NCBI RefSeq assembly: GCF_000826655.1
Contig: NZ_JXJO01000024.1
Location: 124,001-188,000 of the forward strand
Direction: 5' to 3'
DNA length: 64,000 nucleotides
From: Psychroserpens damuponensis
GTDB lineage: Bacteria; Bacteroidota; Bacteroidia; Flavobacteriales; Flavobacteriaceae
Part shown: piece by piece, positions 1 to 8,608 of the stretch
How positions within the stretch are numbered: the first letter of the stretch is position 1
Layout of the letters: each line of letters begins with the position of its first letter
The notes under the pieces: generated by a model
The model's input: the letters and a program-made list of their open reading frames with translations, nothing else
Told to the model about the DNA's origin: nothing
The model's database searches: none
Made by a program: the position numbers and the translations under genes

Positions 1-407
1 GTATATATAGAAACTTCCTTATAATAGGCACTTTCGTTCTCACCAGTATTAATATTTTTTACATCTATAGTAGAGAAACTTGCGCCACCCCAAAAACCAA
101 AAGTGAATTTTTTATTTTTAGAATTATATTCTAAACTCGTAGCAATCATTGCTCCTGGATGAACAACGAAACCATGCCAAGTATGCATGTTTTTTAAATG
201 CGCACTAATTGTAAAAGGAGAATCAATCGCTTCAGTAATTTGTTCATTTTCAATATCTAAATCATTATCGACTTCGTCAGTTTGAGCAAATGTATGTTGA
301 CTAAAGGTAAACATAACAATTACTAAAATTGATGAAATTAAACTAAATCGTTTTCGTACAATAAGGTTCAAATGATTCTCAAATAATATGTTTACGAGTT
401 TTTTCAT
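1..407 (-). CDS. Exported porin-like protein, N-terminal part (cut by window edge)
   Basis: The reading frame opens with ATG at 407 and runs off the left edge, giving about 135 residues. The N-terminus has a basic stretch, a hydrophobic core around residues 22-37 and an Ala-Gln cleavage-like site, so a secretory signal peptide is likely. The mature part is acidic at first. It then reads TWHGFVVHPGAMIATSLEY and FGFWGGAS, alternating short polar/hydrophobic stretches that resemble the first strands of TorF/Gcw_chp-like outer-membrane porins. The family assignment is inference from a partial sequence. The gene diverges from a NUDIX-type regulator and has a matching palindrome 32 bp upstream of its start, so it is a plausible target of that regulator. 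Confidence 0.55.
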   Translation of the reverse strand, partial: MKKLVNILFENHLNLIVRKRFSLISSILVIVMFTFSQHTFAQTDEVDNDLDIENEQITEAIDSPFTISAHLKNMHTWHGFVVHPGAMIATSLEYNSKNKKFTFGFWGGASFSTIDVKNINTGENESAYYKEVSIY

Positions 408-438
408 TTTTAAAGCTATTAAATTATGCTGTATTTAT

Positions 439-457
439 AAACGTCATATTTACGTTT
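439..457. promoter_or_regulatory. Candidate operator 1 of the NUDIX-type regulator
   Basis: The 19-bp sequence AAACGTCATATTTACGTTT has 6-bp inverted arms (AAACGT / ACGTTT) around a 7-bp centre. Its reverse complement matches the site at 589-607 in 16 of 19 positions, including 12 consecutive bases. It lies 32 bp upstream of the porin-like gene, where a repressor could block a promoter. The role as an operator is inference from symmetry, duplication and position next to a regulator gene. Confidence 0.5.
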
Positions 458-588
458 GTTTTTCAAATGTATTGTAAAAAATTGTAACAATCCTAATTAT
501 TTTGAAAAAATATATGTTAAATTATTAATTTTGTGTACTATATTGATAATTAAATTAGGATTATATCAATAAAAAACAGTAATATTGC

Positions 589-607
589 TAATGTAAATAT
601 GACGCTT
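589..607. promoter_or_regulatory. Candidate operator 2 of the NUDIX-type regulator
   Basis: This is the second copy of the palindrome-like element, TAATGTAAATATGACGCTT, in inverted orientation relative to 439-457 and 40 bp upstream of the regulator start. The two centres are 150 bp apart, with one site in front of each divergent gene. This fits autoregulation plus control of the neighbour. Confidence 0.5.
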
Positions 608-646
608 AATAAAAAAATAATAGTTTTATTTTAAAATTAATATCAA

Positions 647-1378
647 ATGAAGTCAGAAAAAATATTGAACATATCTGTTGATTGTGTCGTGTTTGGTTAT
701 GATATAAATACGAAGTCTTTAAACGTATTATTAATTGAACGTTATTTGGAATCTAAGGGTAACGTTATAGTTGACGATCATGTTTTAACGGGTTACCATG
801 TTTATACCCATGAAACTTTAGATCAAACAGCAACAAGAGTTTTAAAAGAGCTCACAGGATTAACCAATCAATACAAAAAGCAATTTAAAGCCTTTGGCAA
901 TCCAGATCGTTTAACAAATGAAAAGGACTTACTATGGATTAAAAATGAAGAGTTTAATGCTAGAACAATCACGGTAGCCTATTATTTTTTATTAAAAACA
1001 GAAGATGTCAATTTAGAAAACAACAAGAATAACGCAACATGGTTCCCTATAAACAACTTACCTAATTTAGGATTTGATCATAAAAAAATCATACAAGAAG
1101 CTTATGAGGATTTAAAGGTTAAGTGCTTATCTGAACCAATAATTTTTAAATTACTTCCTGATAAATTTACGATTAATGATGTACAAGATTTGTATGAATC
1201 TATTTTAGGAATAGAGATAGATAATAGAAATTTTAGAAGAAAACTAATTAATAAAAAATACATTATAGCTCTAGATGAAAAGCAAGTTGGAGTGTCTAAA
1301 AGACCTGCTCAGTTATATATGTTTAGTAAGGATATTTATGATAAAATCTTTCAAAAAAACTACCTCATAAGTATATAA
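647..1378 (+). CDS. NUDIX-type transcriptional regulator (NrtR/AraR-like)
   Basis: The protein has an N-terminal NUDIX fold (about residues 5-150) and a C-terminal winged-helix domain (about 160-235, containing NFRRKL and SKRPAQLY). This is the architecture of NrtR and of Bacteroidetes NUDIX sugar regulators such as AraR. The NUDIX box is degenerate. The segment RVLKELTGL replaces the catalytic REUxEExGU pattern, so two acidic metal ligands are lost. The domain probably senses a ligand instead of hydrolysing one. The gene diverges from a porin-like gene and the intergenic DNA holds two matching palindromes. The ligand and regulon cannot be read from the sequence. A sugar or sugar phosphate is a guess by analogy. 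Confidence 0.85.
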   Translation: MKSEKILNISVDCVVFGYDINTKSLNVLLIERYLESKGNVIVDDHVLTGYHVYTHETLDQTATRVLKELTGLTNQYKKQFKAFGNPDRLTNEKDLLWIKNEEFNARTITVAYYFLLKTEDVNLENNKNNATWFPINNLPNLGFDHKKIIQEAYEDLKVKCLSEPIIFKLLPDKFTINDVQDLYESILGIEIDNRNFRRKLINKKYIIALDEKQVGVSKRPAQLYMFSKDIYDKIFQKNYLISI

Positions 1379-1443
1379 TTAAGTTATTAAAAGTCGAGTA
1401 TTAATTGAGCAAACTAAAATAATACCTTTCGATTTACACAAAA

Positions 1444-1474
1444 AAAAAGCCCATCACATTGTGATGGGCTTTTT
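1444..1474. terminator. Bidirectional intrinsic terminator
   Basis: A perfect 14-bp stem (AAAAAGCCCATCAC / GTGATGGGCTTTTT) with a 3-nt loop and T-runs on both strands separates the convergent regulator and cold-shock genes. Confidence 0.9.
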
Positions 1475-1493
1475 ATTTTTGGTTAAGCGTATA

Positions 1494-1685
1494 TTAGATA
1501 ACTTTGACGTTAATTGCGTTTAATCCTTTTTTTCCTTCGGTTAAATCGAATTCTACTACATCGCCTTCGCGAATTTCATCGATTAATCCTGAAATGTGAA
1601 CAAAATGTTCGGTGTTTGAACCTTCTTCTGTGATAAATCCAAATCCTTTGGTGTCGTTGAAGAATTTTACTGTTCCTTTACTCAT
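1494..1685 (-). CDS. Cold-shock domain protein (CspA family)
   Basis: This 63-residue single cold-shock domain has the RNP1 motif KGFGFI near residues 13-18 and an RNP2-like motif HFVHIS near 27-32. It begins with the typical GTVKFFN strand. Such proteins bind single-stranded nucleic acid as RNA chaperones in the cytoplasm. The length is close to the 65-70 residues usual for the family. The second motif has His where many homologues have Val (VFVH), a small variation. It is monocistronic, with a shared terminator downstream. Confidence 0.95.
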   Translation of the reverse strand: MSKGTVKFFNDTKGFGFITEEGSNTEHFVHISGLIDEIREGDVVEFDLTEGKKGLNAINVKVI

Positions 1686-1746
1686 AATTGTAATATAATT
1701 TATTTATTAATACTAACTGATATTCAAATAGTATGCCATAAATTAA

Positions 1747-2736
1747 TTAACGTGCCAATTTCCGAAGCGCAACCCATTGTTTTAACATTTCTCTGGAGTC
1801 TACTGCAGGATAACCTAACACTGTTTTTCCTGCTTGCACATCATTCATAACTCCAGATCCTGCACCAACTGTTGCTCCAGAATGAATGGTTGTATGATCT
1901 TTAATTGAGGCACTACCTCCAATCATGACACCATCACCAAGTGTTACAGAACCTGCTAATCCGCTACTTCCTGCCATGATACAAAAACGTCCTAAAACAC
2001 AATTATGTCCAATTTGAACCAAGTTATCAATCTTACAGCCATCGCCAAGAATTGTAGAACTAAATTTTCCGCGGTCAACACAAGAATTTGCTCCAATTTC
2101 TACAGCATTTCCTATGACCACATTTCCAATATGTGGGATTTTAACCAAACCTCTACCGTCATCACTAGGTCGATATCCAAAACCATCTGCGCCAATACTT
2201 ACATTGGTATGAAAAATACAGTGACTTCCAATCACAGAGCGTTCTCTAATCACAGTACCAGACCAAATTGTGGTGTGATCTCCAATAGTGGTTTCATCCA
2301 TAATGGTCACATTTGGATATAACACCACACCTGCACCAATAACGACATCTTTACCAATAAAACAACCAGCTCCAACTCTACTACCTTCACCAATTACTGC
2401 TGAATCATCAATATTTGCTGATGGATGGATATCTGTCTCAAAATGTGGCGCATTTGGTGTAAATTCTTCTAATAATTTAGCCATTGCTAAATCGGCATTT
2501 TTAACCTTGATGATCACACGGTTCTCTCCAGGCTCTACATCGATATTGGCATTAGCAATTGCCAATGAAGCATTAGAATCTGCCCACATTGCGGCATATT
2601 TTCGGTTTCCTATAAATGTAGCTTGATTATTATTTGCTTTCTGGATTTGTTCTAAACCTGTGATTTCGTGGGTAGTTTCTCCTAGAATTTCTCCGTTTAA
2701 TAAGGTATTTATCTCTTGTATCGTTAGTGATTTCAT
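1747..2736 (-). CDS. LpxD-like UDP-3-O-acyl-glucosamine N-acyltransferase (paralogue 1)
   Basis: An LpxD-type N-terminal domain (about residues 1-95) is followed by a left-handed beta-helix of hexapeptide repeats (about 100-300). The segments [20 protein letters not shown] and [11 protein letters not shown] match the LpxD substrate loop and the catalytic His region. The known family reaction adds a 3-hydroxyacyl chain to UDP-3-O-acyl-glucosamine in lipid A synthesis. It is one of three LpxD-like genes in this window. The other two sit in the lpx block 55 kb away, and this one stands alone beside glycosyltransferases. Whether it works on lipid A or on another amino-sugar nucleotide is uncertain, so no symbol is given. 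Its last codons contain a copy of TTTCCGAAG (1759-1767). Confidence 0.8.
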   Translation of the reverse strand: MKSLTIQEINTLLNGEILGETTHEITGLEQIQKANNNQATFIGNRKYAAMWADSNASLAIANANIDVEPGENRVIIKVKNADLAMAKLLEEFTPNAPHFETDIHPSANIDDSAVIGEGSRVGAGCFIGKDVVIGAGVVLYPNVTIMDETTIGDHTTIWSGTVIRERSVIGSHCIFHTNVSIGADGFGYRPSDDGRGLVKIPHIGNVVIGNAVEIGANSCVDRGKFSSTILGDGCKIDNLVQIGHNCVLGRFCIMAGSSGLAGSVTLGDGVMIGGSASIKDHTTIHSGATVGAGSGVMNDVQAGKTVLGYPAVDSREMLKQWVALRKLAR

Positions 2737-2898
2737 TGATGTAATTTTAAAAATTATTTAGTTAGTGTGCACAAGATAGTAAATCGTTAGTAATGAATTC
2801 ATCTTGGTTTTTAGTTTCTTTTCTACGGAAATTTTAAAGTAACAAACTATTATTTCTTAAACAGATAAATTCATTTATATTTAACAGCAACTGATACA

Positions 2899-4077
2899 AT
2901 GACTCTAAAACCAGAATTTATTTACATTGCATTTGATGTGTTTCCTTCTCAAAAAGGAGCTGCAACACATATTGAACATTGCCTTAAAGCATTACAAGCT
3001 ACATTTAAATCGGGTTTATTAATTTGTCTAGGCAATGAAGAGATGCCTACTTTTCAATTTGATGAAGAACGACAGCTCTATGTGTACCGTTGGAAAGAAA
3101 AAGTAGTTAATTTTCTAGAACGTACTCAAAAATTTCAGGATGCTGTGACTAAGATTCTCAACCTTCCGCTTTGCGAAAACATACAATTAATTCATTTTAG
3201 AGATATTTGGGGAGGAATTCCCGTTTTGCAACACACTACAACGTATAAGACGGTTTTTGAAGTTAATGCATTTCAACATATAGAATTACCAAATAGATAT
3301 CCAACAATTAGCACTTCGGTTTTAGAAAAAATAAAGCAATTAGAACAGTTTTGTGTGTCACAATCTGACGTTTTAATTACACCCTCTATAGTGACTCAAA
3401 AATTCATTATTACACAGTATAAAGTAAATGCAAATAAAGTTACTGTCATTCCTAATGGTGTGACAATTTATGATGAAGACTCTAAGATTATCACTTTAAA
3501 TCGCGACAAAAATTACATTTTATATTTTGGTGCTTTACAGAAATGGCAAGGCATAAAAACGTTGTTTAAGGCTATTAAGGAATTGAAAGATTTAAATATT
3601 CAATTGGTAATTTGCACCTCTATCCCAGAAAAACGTACTGAAATTCATAAACAGCTAGCTCAAAACATTGGTGTTTTTGACAGTATAAACTGGCATTATG
3701 AATTAAACAAAAAGGAATTGGCTGTTATGATTAAAAATGCCATACTTACAGTGGCACCATTATCTGCTTGTGATCGTAATATTGTACAAGGTTGCAATCC
3801 GTTAAAAATATTAGAGTCAATGTCATATGGTATTCCTGTTGTGGCAAGTGACATTCCTGTTGTGAGAGAACTTATTGAGGATAATGTTACTGGGTTTTTA
3901 GTACCTCCAGATCGACCAGAAGATTTAGGCAGAGCAATTAGAGCATTATTAGAACAACCTGAAAAACTGAAAGCTATAGGCACTCATGCAAAACAACATA
4001 TTAAAAATAATTATCTTTGGATAGATCAAGAGTCAAAAATGAAAACTGTTTATAAAAATCGACTAACTTATGTTTGA
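2899..4077 (+). CDS. Glycosyltransferase family 4 protein
   Basis: This 392-residue GT-B enzyme has an N-terminal Rossmann half that begins FDVFPSQKGAATHI and a C-terminal nucleotide-sugar half. The latter carries VIPNGVTIY, YILYFGALQKWQG and the GNPLKILE-type donor-binding segment (here GCNPLKILESMSYGIPVVAS). It probably transfers a sugar from a nucleotide donor on the cytoplasmic side. The donor and acceptor are unknown. It is the first gene of a six-gene same-strand cluster and overlaps the next gene by 8 bp, so co-translation is likely. It diverges from the LpxD-like gene at 1747. Confidence 0.88.
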   Translation: MTLKPEFIYIAFDVFPSQKGAATHIEHCLKALQATFKSGLLICLGNEEMPTFQFDEERQLYVYRWKEKVVNFLERTQKFQDAVTKILNLPLCENIQLIHFRDIWGGIPVLQHTTTYKTVFEVNAFQHIELPNRYPTISTSVLEKIKQLEQFCVSQSDVLITPSIVTQKFIITQYKVNANKVTVIPNGVTIYDEDSKIITLNRDKNYILYFGALQKWQGIKTLFKAIKELKDLNIQLVICTSIPEKRTEIHKQLAQNIGVFDSINWHYELNKKELAVMIKNAILTVAPLSACDRNIVQGCNPLKILESMSYGIPVVASDIPVVRELIEDNVTGFLVPPDRPEDLGRAIRALLEQPEKLKAIGTHAKQHIKNNYLWIDQESKMKTVYKNRLTYV

Positions 4078-4960
4078 AAACGCACTGTTAAAGGATGGTC
4101 AATTCTTTATTAAAAGCAAAAAAATTAATGCTAAAAGACCAAGTGAATATTGGTTGTTGTTTTTAAAACGTTTTGTATTGTCATATAAAAAACCAAGATT
4201 TCAAACATGGATGGTTATGTTTTTTGTACCACTTTTGGTTTTTGCTGTGTTATTTGTTTTACAAATAGACTCTGAGCTGACAATGGTTATCACTATTATA
4301 AGTGTTTTTCTATCTTTTTTTATTGGTTTAATATGGAAATTTAGTACTAATATTGCTTTTGTACCTCTTGAGGAATTTCACGATTTAGCAAGATTCATTA
4401 TTTCTATAAAAGGTGATATTTATAAAAATATGATCAACTTACGCTTAAACACTGGAGTTATAGAAGATAAATTAAACCTTTTAAACCCAAGTGATATTGG
4501 CTTACAACGTGCTAGTGGTGTAAAATATCATCCCTATCAATTGGAGCGTTTTAAAGCTGTATTTCATTTAAAAGACGCAACGGTTTGTACCATTTCACTA
4601 CATCAAATCACCTTAAGAGTCACAACTACAAAGCGTAGAAGTAGCGGAAAAACAAAAACAAAGATGAAACGCAAACACAAATACTTTCATGCTTTAACTC
4701 TAAAATTAGACGCTTCACAATATGAGATATTAAATCAAGAACGTATCACTAACACTATTGATGGCTTTTATGATATTAGAGTTAAAACAGATGCAGGATT
4801 TCATTATGTTAAAGTAAAAACTAAGCAAAAGTTGACTTCAATTTCTTCTGAAATTAAAAAACACCATGTTCATAAAGATTCTATTTTCACTGAAATGATG
4901 CACTATTTAGAATCCAATAGCATTGTTAATTCAAAACCATCTCAAATCTTAATTCAATAA
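4070..4960 (+). CDS. Uncharacterised membrane protein of the glycosyltransferase operon
   Basis: I do not recognise this 296-residue protein. It has two hydrophobic segments (about residues 44-65 and 69-90) preceded by a basic stretch. A soluble domain of roughly 200 residues follows, rich in Lys, His and beta-type alternation, with a very basic patch near 180-200 (TKRRSSGKTKTKMKRKHK). The second half may face the cytoplasm if the two helices form a hairpin. It overlaps the upstream glycosyltransferase by 8 bp and lies 10 bp before the next gene, so it probably works with this gene set. A role as membrane anchor or partner is inference only. Confidence 0.7.
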   Translation: MFENALLKDGQFFIKSKKINAKRPSEYWLLFLKRFVLSYKKPRFQTWMVMFFVPLLVFAVLFVLQIDSELTMVITIISVFLSFFIGLIWKFSTNIAFVPLEEFHDLARFIISIKGDIYKNMINLRLNTGVIEDKLNLLNPSDIGLQRASGVKYHPYQLERFKAVFHLKDATVCTISLHQITLRVTTTKRRSSGKTKTKMKRKHKYFHALTLKLDASQYEILNQERITNTIDGFYDIRVKTDAGFHYVKVKTKQKLTSISSEIKKHHVHKDSIFTEMMHYLESNSIVNSKPSQILIQ

Positions 4961-4970
4961 TTTCAGCACT

Positions 4971-5396
4971 ATGACTTGTCAACAAAAATCTGGTGTATTT
5001 TTAAACATCAATTGCGATAACACAAAAGAAAAAACGTGTTACAGTTGTGAGAAAGAAGTTTGCCACACGCATAGTCACAAGTTAGAAGGACATGACCTCT
5101 GTGAAGACTGTTACTGGGAAATCTTTTTATTAAGTGCACAACCACAGCAAGACCATTCAATGGGTCAACATGACGATACTATCATCGTAGCAAGTACTCC
5201 ACATACAACTACAAATCCAAATACGAGCACACCATCACAACCTGAAGGGTTTGGAGATGGTTTTGGAGGAGGCGGTTTTAGTGGTGGAGGCGCAGGTGCT
5301 TCTTGGACCGAAGGAGATATGCAAAGTGTAACAGATACTGATGCGATAGGAAATAGTTTCACTGCAAATGGTGATGACACATTTTTTTACAGCTAA
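4971..5396 (+). CDS. Small Cys/His-rich putative zinc-binding protein with Gly-rich tail
   Basis: This 141-residue protein of unknown function has a clustered metal-ligand pattern in its first 50 residues. The residues are C15, C23, C26, C31, H34/H36, H41, C44 and C47, spaced like a B-box or treble-clef zinc site. The middle is Thr/Ser/Pro-rich. The tail is Gly-rich (GFGDGFGGGGFSGGGAGASW) and resembles the low-complexity ends of some Bacteroidetes membrane-associated proteins. No signal peptide is seen. The gene lies 10 bp after the membrane-protein gene and 9 bp before a glycosyltransferase gene, so it is part of the operon. Zinc binding is inferred from spacing only. Confidence 0.65.
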   Translation: MTCQQKSGVFLNINCDNTKEKTCYSCEKEVCHTHSHKLEGHDLCEDCYWEIFLLSAQPQQDHSMGQHDDTIIVASTPHTTTNPNTSTPSQPEGFGDGFGGGGFSGGGAGASWTEGDMQSVTDTDAIGNSFTANGDDTFFYS

Positions 5397-5405
5397 ACAC
5401 TTACA

Positions 5406-6530
5406 ATGACGATAACCTGGTTTACAGAAAATTATCCGCCAAATAAAGGAGGCATGTCTAGAAGTTGTGATCGTATCATCACAAATCTTAGAAAACATCA
5501 TACCATTCACATTTACCATTTTACTAATAAATGTAATGCCTTTTCTACTAAAACTCATGAAAACGGTTCCTATACAGCAGTCCCTGTTTTTGAAGATAGC
5601 TCTCACACCCTTAACATGTTATGGGCTTTTATTAAAGATAAGATTCATGTTAAAAATAGTGATTTGTACGTAGGCTTTGGAAGTCATTTGAACATTAAAG
5701 GCATTACGCTTATTTCAAAATGGCTGCAAAAACCAATTGTAATTTGCTTTAGAGGTAATGATTTTGATACCGCTATTTTTTCTCAAAAAAAGCAAGATTT
5801 ACTGTACAGTATTGAAAACGCCTCTGCCATTGCTTGCGTGACCAAAGAAAAGGTAAATCGCATTAAAAGCATGCACCTTAATCCTCATGTGTTTTTTACT
5901 CCAAACGCTATTCATTTTGAAAATTGGCAAATTTTAAAAGCAGATATTACCCTTTCCAACCGATACAAAACCGAATTACAGCTAACAAAAACAACAAAAG
6001 TTATAGGCCTAGTTGGATTTTTAAAACAGAAAAAAGGGATTGATTTTTTTATAAATTCTCTTCGGAAATCTCAACTTCTCAACACTGTTCATTTGCACAT
6101 AGTTGGTGAATTAGAACTCCATATTGAGGACATGTTACAATTGTATGATATTTCGTACTCTAAAGTAATTCCAGAATCTAAAAGCGAATTAATTGCTCAT
6201 TATTTAGTTTGTGACGCTGTTGCAATTCCTTCTATTTATGATGGAATGCCAAATGTTATTTTTGAAGCAGCAGCTTTAAACATTCCAGTAATAGCGTCTA
6301 GAGCTGGCGGAATTCCTGATATTTTAAACCAACACAATGCATTTCTCTTTGATGTACTTTCTGAAACATCGCTACTCCAAGCTTTATCAGCTTTTGATCA
6401 AGCTGATAATGAAAATTTAGAATCAAAAATAAAACAACTAAAGCTAACACTTCAAAATGAGTTTAGCACATCCCATGAAACTCAACATTATTTAGATATC
6501 TTTAATCACATAACATCCACAAACCTATGA
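5406..6530 (+). CDS. Glycosyltransferase family 4 protein
   Basis: This 374-residue GT-B enzyme has an N-terminal motif ENYPPNKGGMSRSCD, the Gly-rich opening typical of the family. The C-terminal half carries VIGLVGFLKQKKGIDFF and the donor site SIYDGMPNVIFEAAALNIPV. The EX7E motif appears here as Asp-x7-Glu (DGMPNVIFE), a conservative change. GGIPDIL follows as in active members. It is the second GT4 of the operon. The start is 9 bp after the Cys/His-rich gene, and the stop overlaps the lipoprotein gene by 4 bp (ATGA). The sugar and acceptor are unknown. Confidence 0.87.
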   Translation: MTITWFTENYPPNKGGMSRSCDRIITNLRKHHTIHIYHFTNKCNAFSTKTHENGSYTAVPVFEDSSHTLNMLWAFIKDKIHVKNSDLYVGFGSHLNIKGITLISKWLQKPIVICFRGNDFDTAIFSQKKQDLLYSIENASAIACVTKEKVNRIKSMHLNPHVFFTPNAIHFENWQILKADITLSNRYKTELQLTKTTKVIGLVGFLKQKKGIDFFINSLRKSQLLNTVHLHIVGELELHIEDMLQLYDISYSKVIPESKSELIAHYLVCDAVAIPSIYDGMPNVIFEAAALNIPVIASRAGGIPDILNQHNAFLFDVLSETSLLQALSAFDQADNENLESKIKQLKLTLQNEFSTSHETQHYLDIFNHITSTNL

Positions 6531-7084
6531 CAACTAAAACTTTAATTAGATCATTGTTATTAATGCTAACTATTAGTATAATAATTTCTTGTAATACGAG
6601 TACTAAAACAACTACGACTACAGATGATTCATCTCCTACAACAACTACGCAAACTCCAAGCAGTTATACGTCTAAAATGACAAAGTCTGATAAGAAAAAA
6701 TATTATGATGGTAGTACAGTCGTTTATGAAATCAAATACAAGCCAGATGGTTTTAAATTAAGAACAGCATCATCTCAATTAATATGGAAACTCAAACTTT
6801 ATGAGGATAAAATTAAAATTAGTGATAATGAGGAAAATTTGAATCCGTATGAAATTAAAATAACAAATAAGTATGAAGCAAAATTAGTAAAAGATGCTAT
6901 TATTTTAGCGAGAACGTCGTATGATTTAGACACTAAAACACAATCTATAGCTTCAAAAGATGATGCACAACCAAAATTTTATGAAGGCTCCTATTCTGTG
7001 AGCTATTTAGTCAATAGGATTCCTGAAATTAAAGCAGATCAACAGCAAATCATCATTGAGGAATTAAAGGCTAAAGGCTACTAA
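6527..7084 (+). CDS. Putative lipoprotein of the glycosyltransferase operon
   Basis: This 185-residue protein has a lipoprotein signal: basic n-region, hydrophobic core and lipobox IISC with the lipidated Cys at residue 22. A Thr/Ser-rich linker follows (about 23-50). The remaining domain of about 130 residues contains no motif I recognise. The product should sit in the inner or outer membrane facing the periplasm. Its start overlaps the GT4 stop by 4 bp, and the next gene begins directly after its stop, so translation is tightly coupled to the two transferases. Confidence 0.75.
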   Translation: MTTKTLIRSLLLMLTISIIISCNTSTKTTTTTDDSSPTTTTQTPSSYTSKMTKSDKKKYYDGSTVVYEIKYKPDGFKLRTASSQLIWKLKLYEDKIKISDNEENLNPYEIKITNKYEAKLVKDAIILARTSYDLDTKTQSIASKDDAQPKFYEGSYSVSYLVNRIPEIKADQQQIIIEELKAKGY

Positions 7085-7903
7085 ATGCATGTTTTTTATG
7101 CTCAAGGTGGCGGATTAGGACATTTAACACGAGTAGACACACTTATCAAAACCTTAGATATCCCTAAACGAGAGGTGATTATCATAACGCCTTCGGTATT
7201 TACCAATTATTTTAAAGGGTATCAATTTGTGCGGTTACGTTGGGATGAACATCATTATGATTGGGCGAAGACAATTGTACACACGCTTAAAAAATATCCG
7301 GTGACAAGGTTTTATGTGGATACGTTTCCATTTGGTTTAAAAGGCGAATTAAATCTGGTATACAGCACATTTCCGAAGTTAACGTACATCTACATTTCTA
7401 GAGTTTTAAAGTGGGATTTCTATACATCAACTGTAACCCAAAAAGCGTCTATTATTTTTTACAACACCTTGCTTTTAGAACCTTTATATGACGCACATTT
7501 AAATTGGATTACTTCTCATTCTACATCTGTAACACCAATAACTTTAAAAAGAGAAAGCCTCACTCCTATTTGTTACATGAAATCGGCTTATGTTTTGGTA
7601 GTACATTCTGGAGGAAAAGACGATGTTTTAAAAATTTGTAAGCAAGCCATTGAAGATTACAAAACACAAAATTCTATAAAAATTGTAGTGTTTACACAAG
7701 TTCATGTACACATTGAGAATGATAATGTTGTTGTAAAAAACGATGTATATCCTGTATCACAATATTTTGAAAATGCAATAAAAATTTATACAGCTGGAGG
7801 ATTTAATAGCATGCATGAATTAAAAAACTACAAAGAAAAACATGTTGCAGTAGCTTTAAATAAGTTATATGACGACCAAGAATTTAGAATTTTGAACTTA
7901 TAG
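7085..7903 (+). CDS. GT28/MurG-like glycosyltransferase
   Basis: The protein opens with MHVFYAQGGGLGHLTR, a Gly-rich loop like that of MurG and related GT-B enzymes. It ends with YTAGGFNSMHEL and a DDQ-type motif (YDDQEFRI), features of the nucleotide-sugar half. At 272 residues it is shorter than most relatives. The stop follows the DDQ motif closely, so the usual last helix may be reduced or missing. The start abuts the lipoprotein stop, and the end overlaps the convergent DUF6090 gene by 6 bp. It is the last gene of the cluster. The donor and acceptor are not evident. Confidence 0.75.
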   Translation: MHVFYAQGGGLGHLTRVDTLIKTLDIPKREVIIITPSVFTNYFKGYQFVRLRWDEHHYDWAKTIVHTLKKYPVTRFYVDTFPFGLKGELNLVYSTFPKLTYIYISRVLKWDFYTSTVTQKASIIFYNTLLLEPLYDAHLNWITSHSTSVTPITLKRESLTPICYMKSAYVLVVHSGGKDDVLKICKQAIEDYKTQNSIKIVVFTQVHVHIENDNVVVKNDVYPVSQYFENAIKIYTAGGFNSMHELKNYKEKHVAVALNKLYDDQEFRILNL

Positions 7904-8608
7904 ATGTTCTAACCTTGATTTAAATCCTGCTAAGTCGTTTTCAAATCCATAAACGATATCTCCATATAGATTTACATACAAAAAGCGTAGAGAGGCAATT
8001 TGAGATTTAAACTTGTTACTATTTAAATAGCGAATACAATCATCTTTACATTTATAATCTGTTATTAACTCAACGTACCAATCTTGAGTTTTTTCAATTT
8101 CGGTTAAATTAGAAGTCATCTTCTCATAAATGATATTTTCTATGTCATTAAAGTTTTTGGCATATAATTTATAGGTACTACTTAATGCAATTAATTCCTT
8201 GGATTTTTCGCTATTATCAAGGGCTGCATTATCAATTAAATTAATTGTTGTTTGATCTAAAGGCAAATCATAAACATCATATAATAAGGTGCTTATTGAA
8301 TAATCTAATCCTGTTTTTAAGCTATCATAATCTCTATCGAGCGCTTTTAAATAGATATTTTGAATGGTATCTAAATCTTTTTGAAATGCTTTAGTTTTTT
8401 GAATATCTCTTTGTAGTTGTATTATGACTTTTTTTGTTAATTCATTATTGATGTTGGCTAATTGCCTATTATTATTCCAGTTATTTATTCCTAAAGCAAT
8501 AAGAATTCCTATAATTACTAATAAAATTTCTCCAAAAGCATAGGTTAAGTATTTACTAAACCTTGTGCCTTTTAATAGTTGAAATCGTTTTTTGTGGAAT
8601 AGTTTCAT
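7898..8608 (-). CDS. DUF6090 family membrane protein
   Basis: This 236-residue protein has the DUF6090 signature: a short basic N-terminus, then YAFGEILLVIIGILIALGIN with one transmembrane helix (about residues 28-45) ending in NNWNN. A mostly helical domain of about 190 residues follows, predicted outside the membrane. The function of this Bacteroidetes family is not established. It is the second of two adjacent paralogues, with a 4-bp overlap with the upstream copy at 8605-9324. Two cysteines close to each other (KCKDDC) may form a disulfide. Confidence 0.8.
   Translation of the reverse strand: MKLFHKKRFQLLKGTRFSKYLTYAFGEILLVIIGILIALGINNWNNNRQLANINNELTKKVIIQLQRDIQKTKAFQKDLDTIQNIYLKALDRDYDSLKTGLDYSISTLLYDVYDLPLDQTTINLIDNAALDNSEKSKELIALSSTYKLYAKNFNDIENIIYEKMTSNLTEIEKTQDWYVELITDYKCKDDCIRYLNSNKFKSQIASLRFLYVNLYGDIVYGFENDLAGFKSRLEHL

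Noticed and set aside
647-1378. Annotation as an active NUDIX hydrolase.
   Set aside because: The catalytic acids of the NUDIX box are missing and a C-terminal winged helix is present, which fits a regulator.
2005-2626. Plus-strand reading frames of 105 and 112 codons inside the lpxD-like gene.
   Set aside because: They lie antisense to a well-supported gene and have no family features; they are shadows of its codon pattern.
1747-2736. Regular short periodicity in the DNA of hexapeptide-repeat genes (also 56067-61031), at first like a tandem repeat or CRISPR-like array.
   Set aside because: The periodicity is the 18-bp codon pattern of left-handed beta-helix proteins; there are no identical repeats with unique spacers.
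5165-5606. Minus-strand frames of 71 and 123 codons across the Gly-rich region.
   Set aside because: They are antisense to the Cys/His-rich gene and reflect its biased composition (Pro-rich mirror of a Gly-rich tail).
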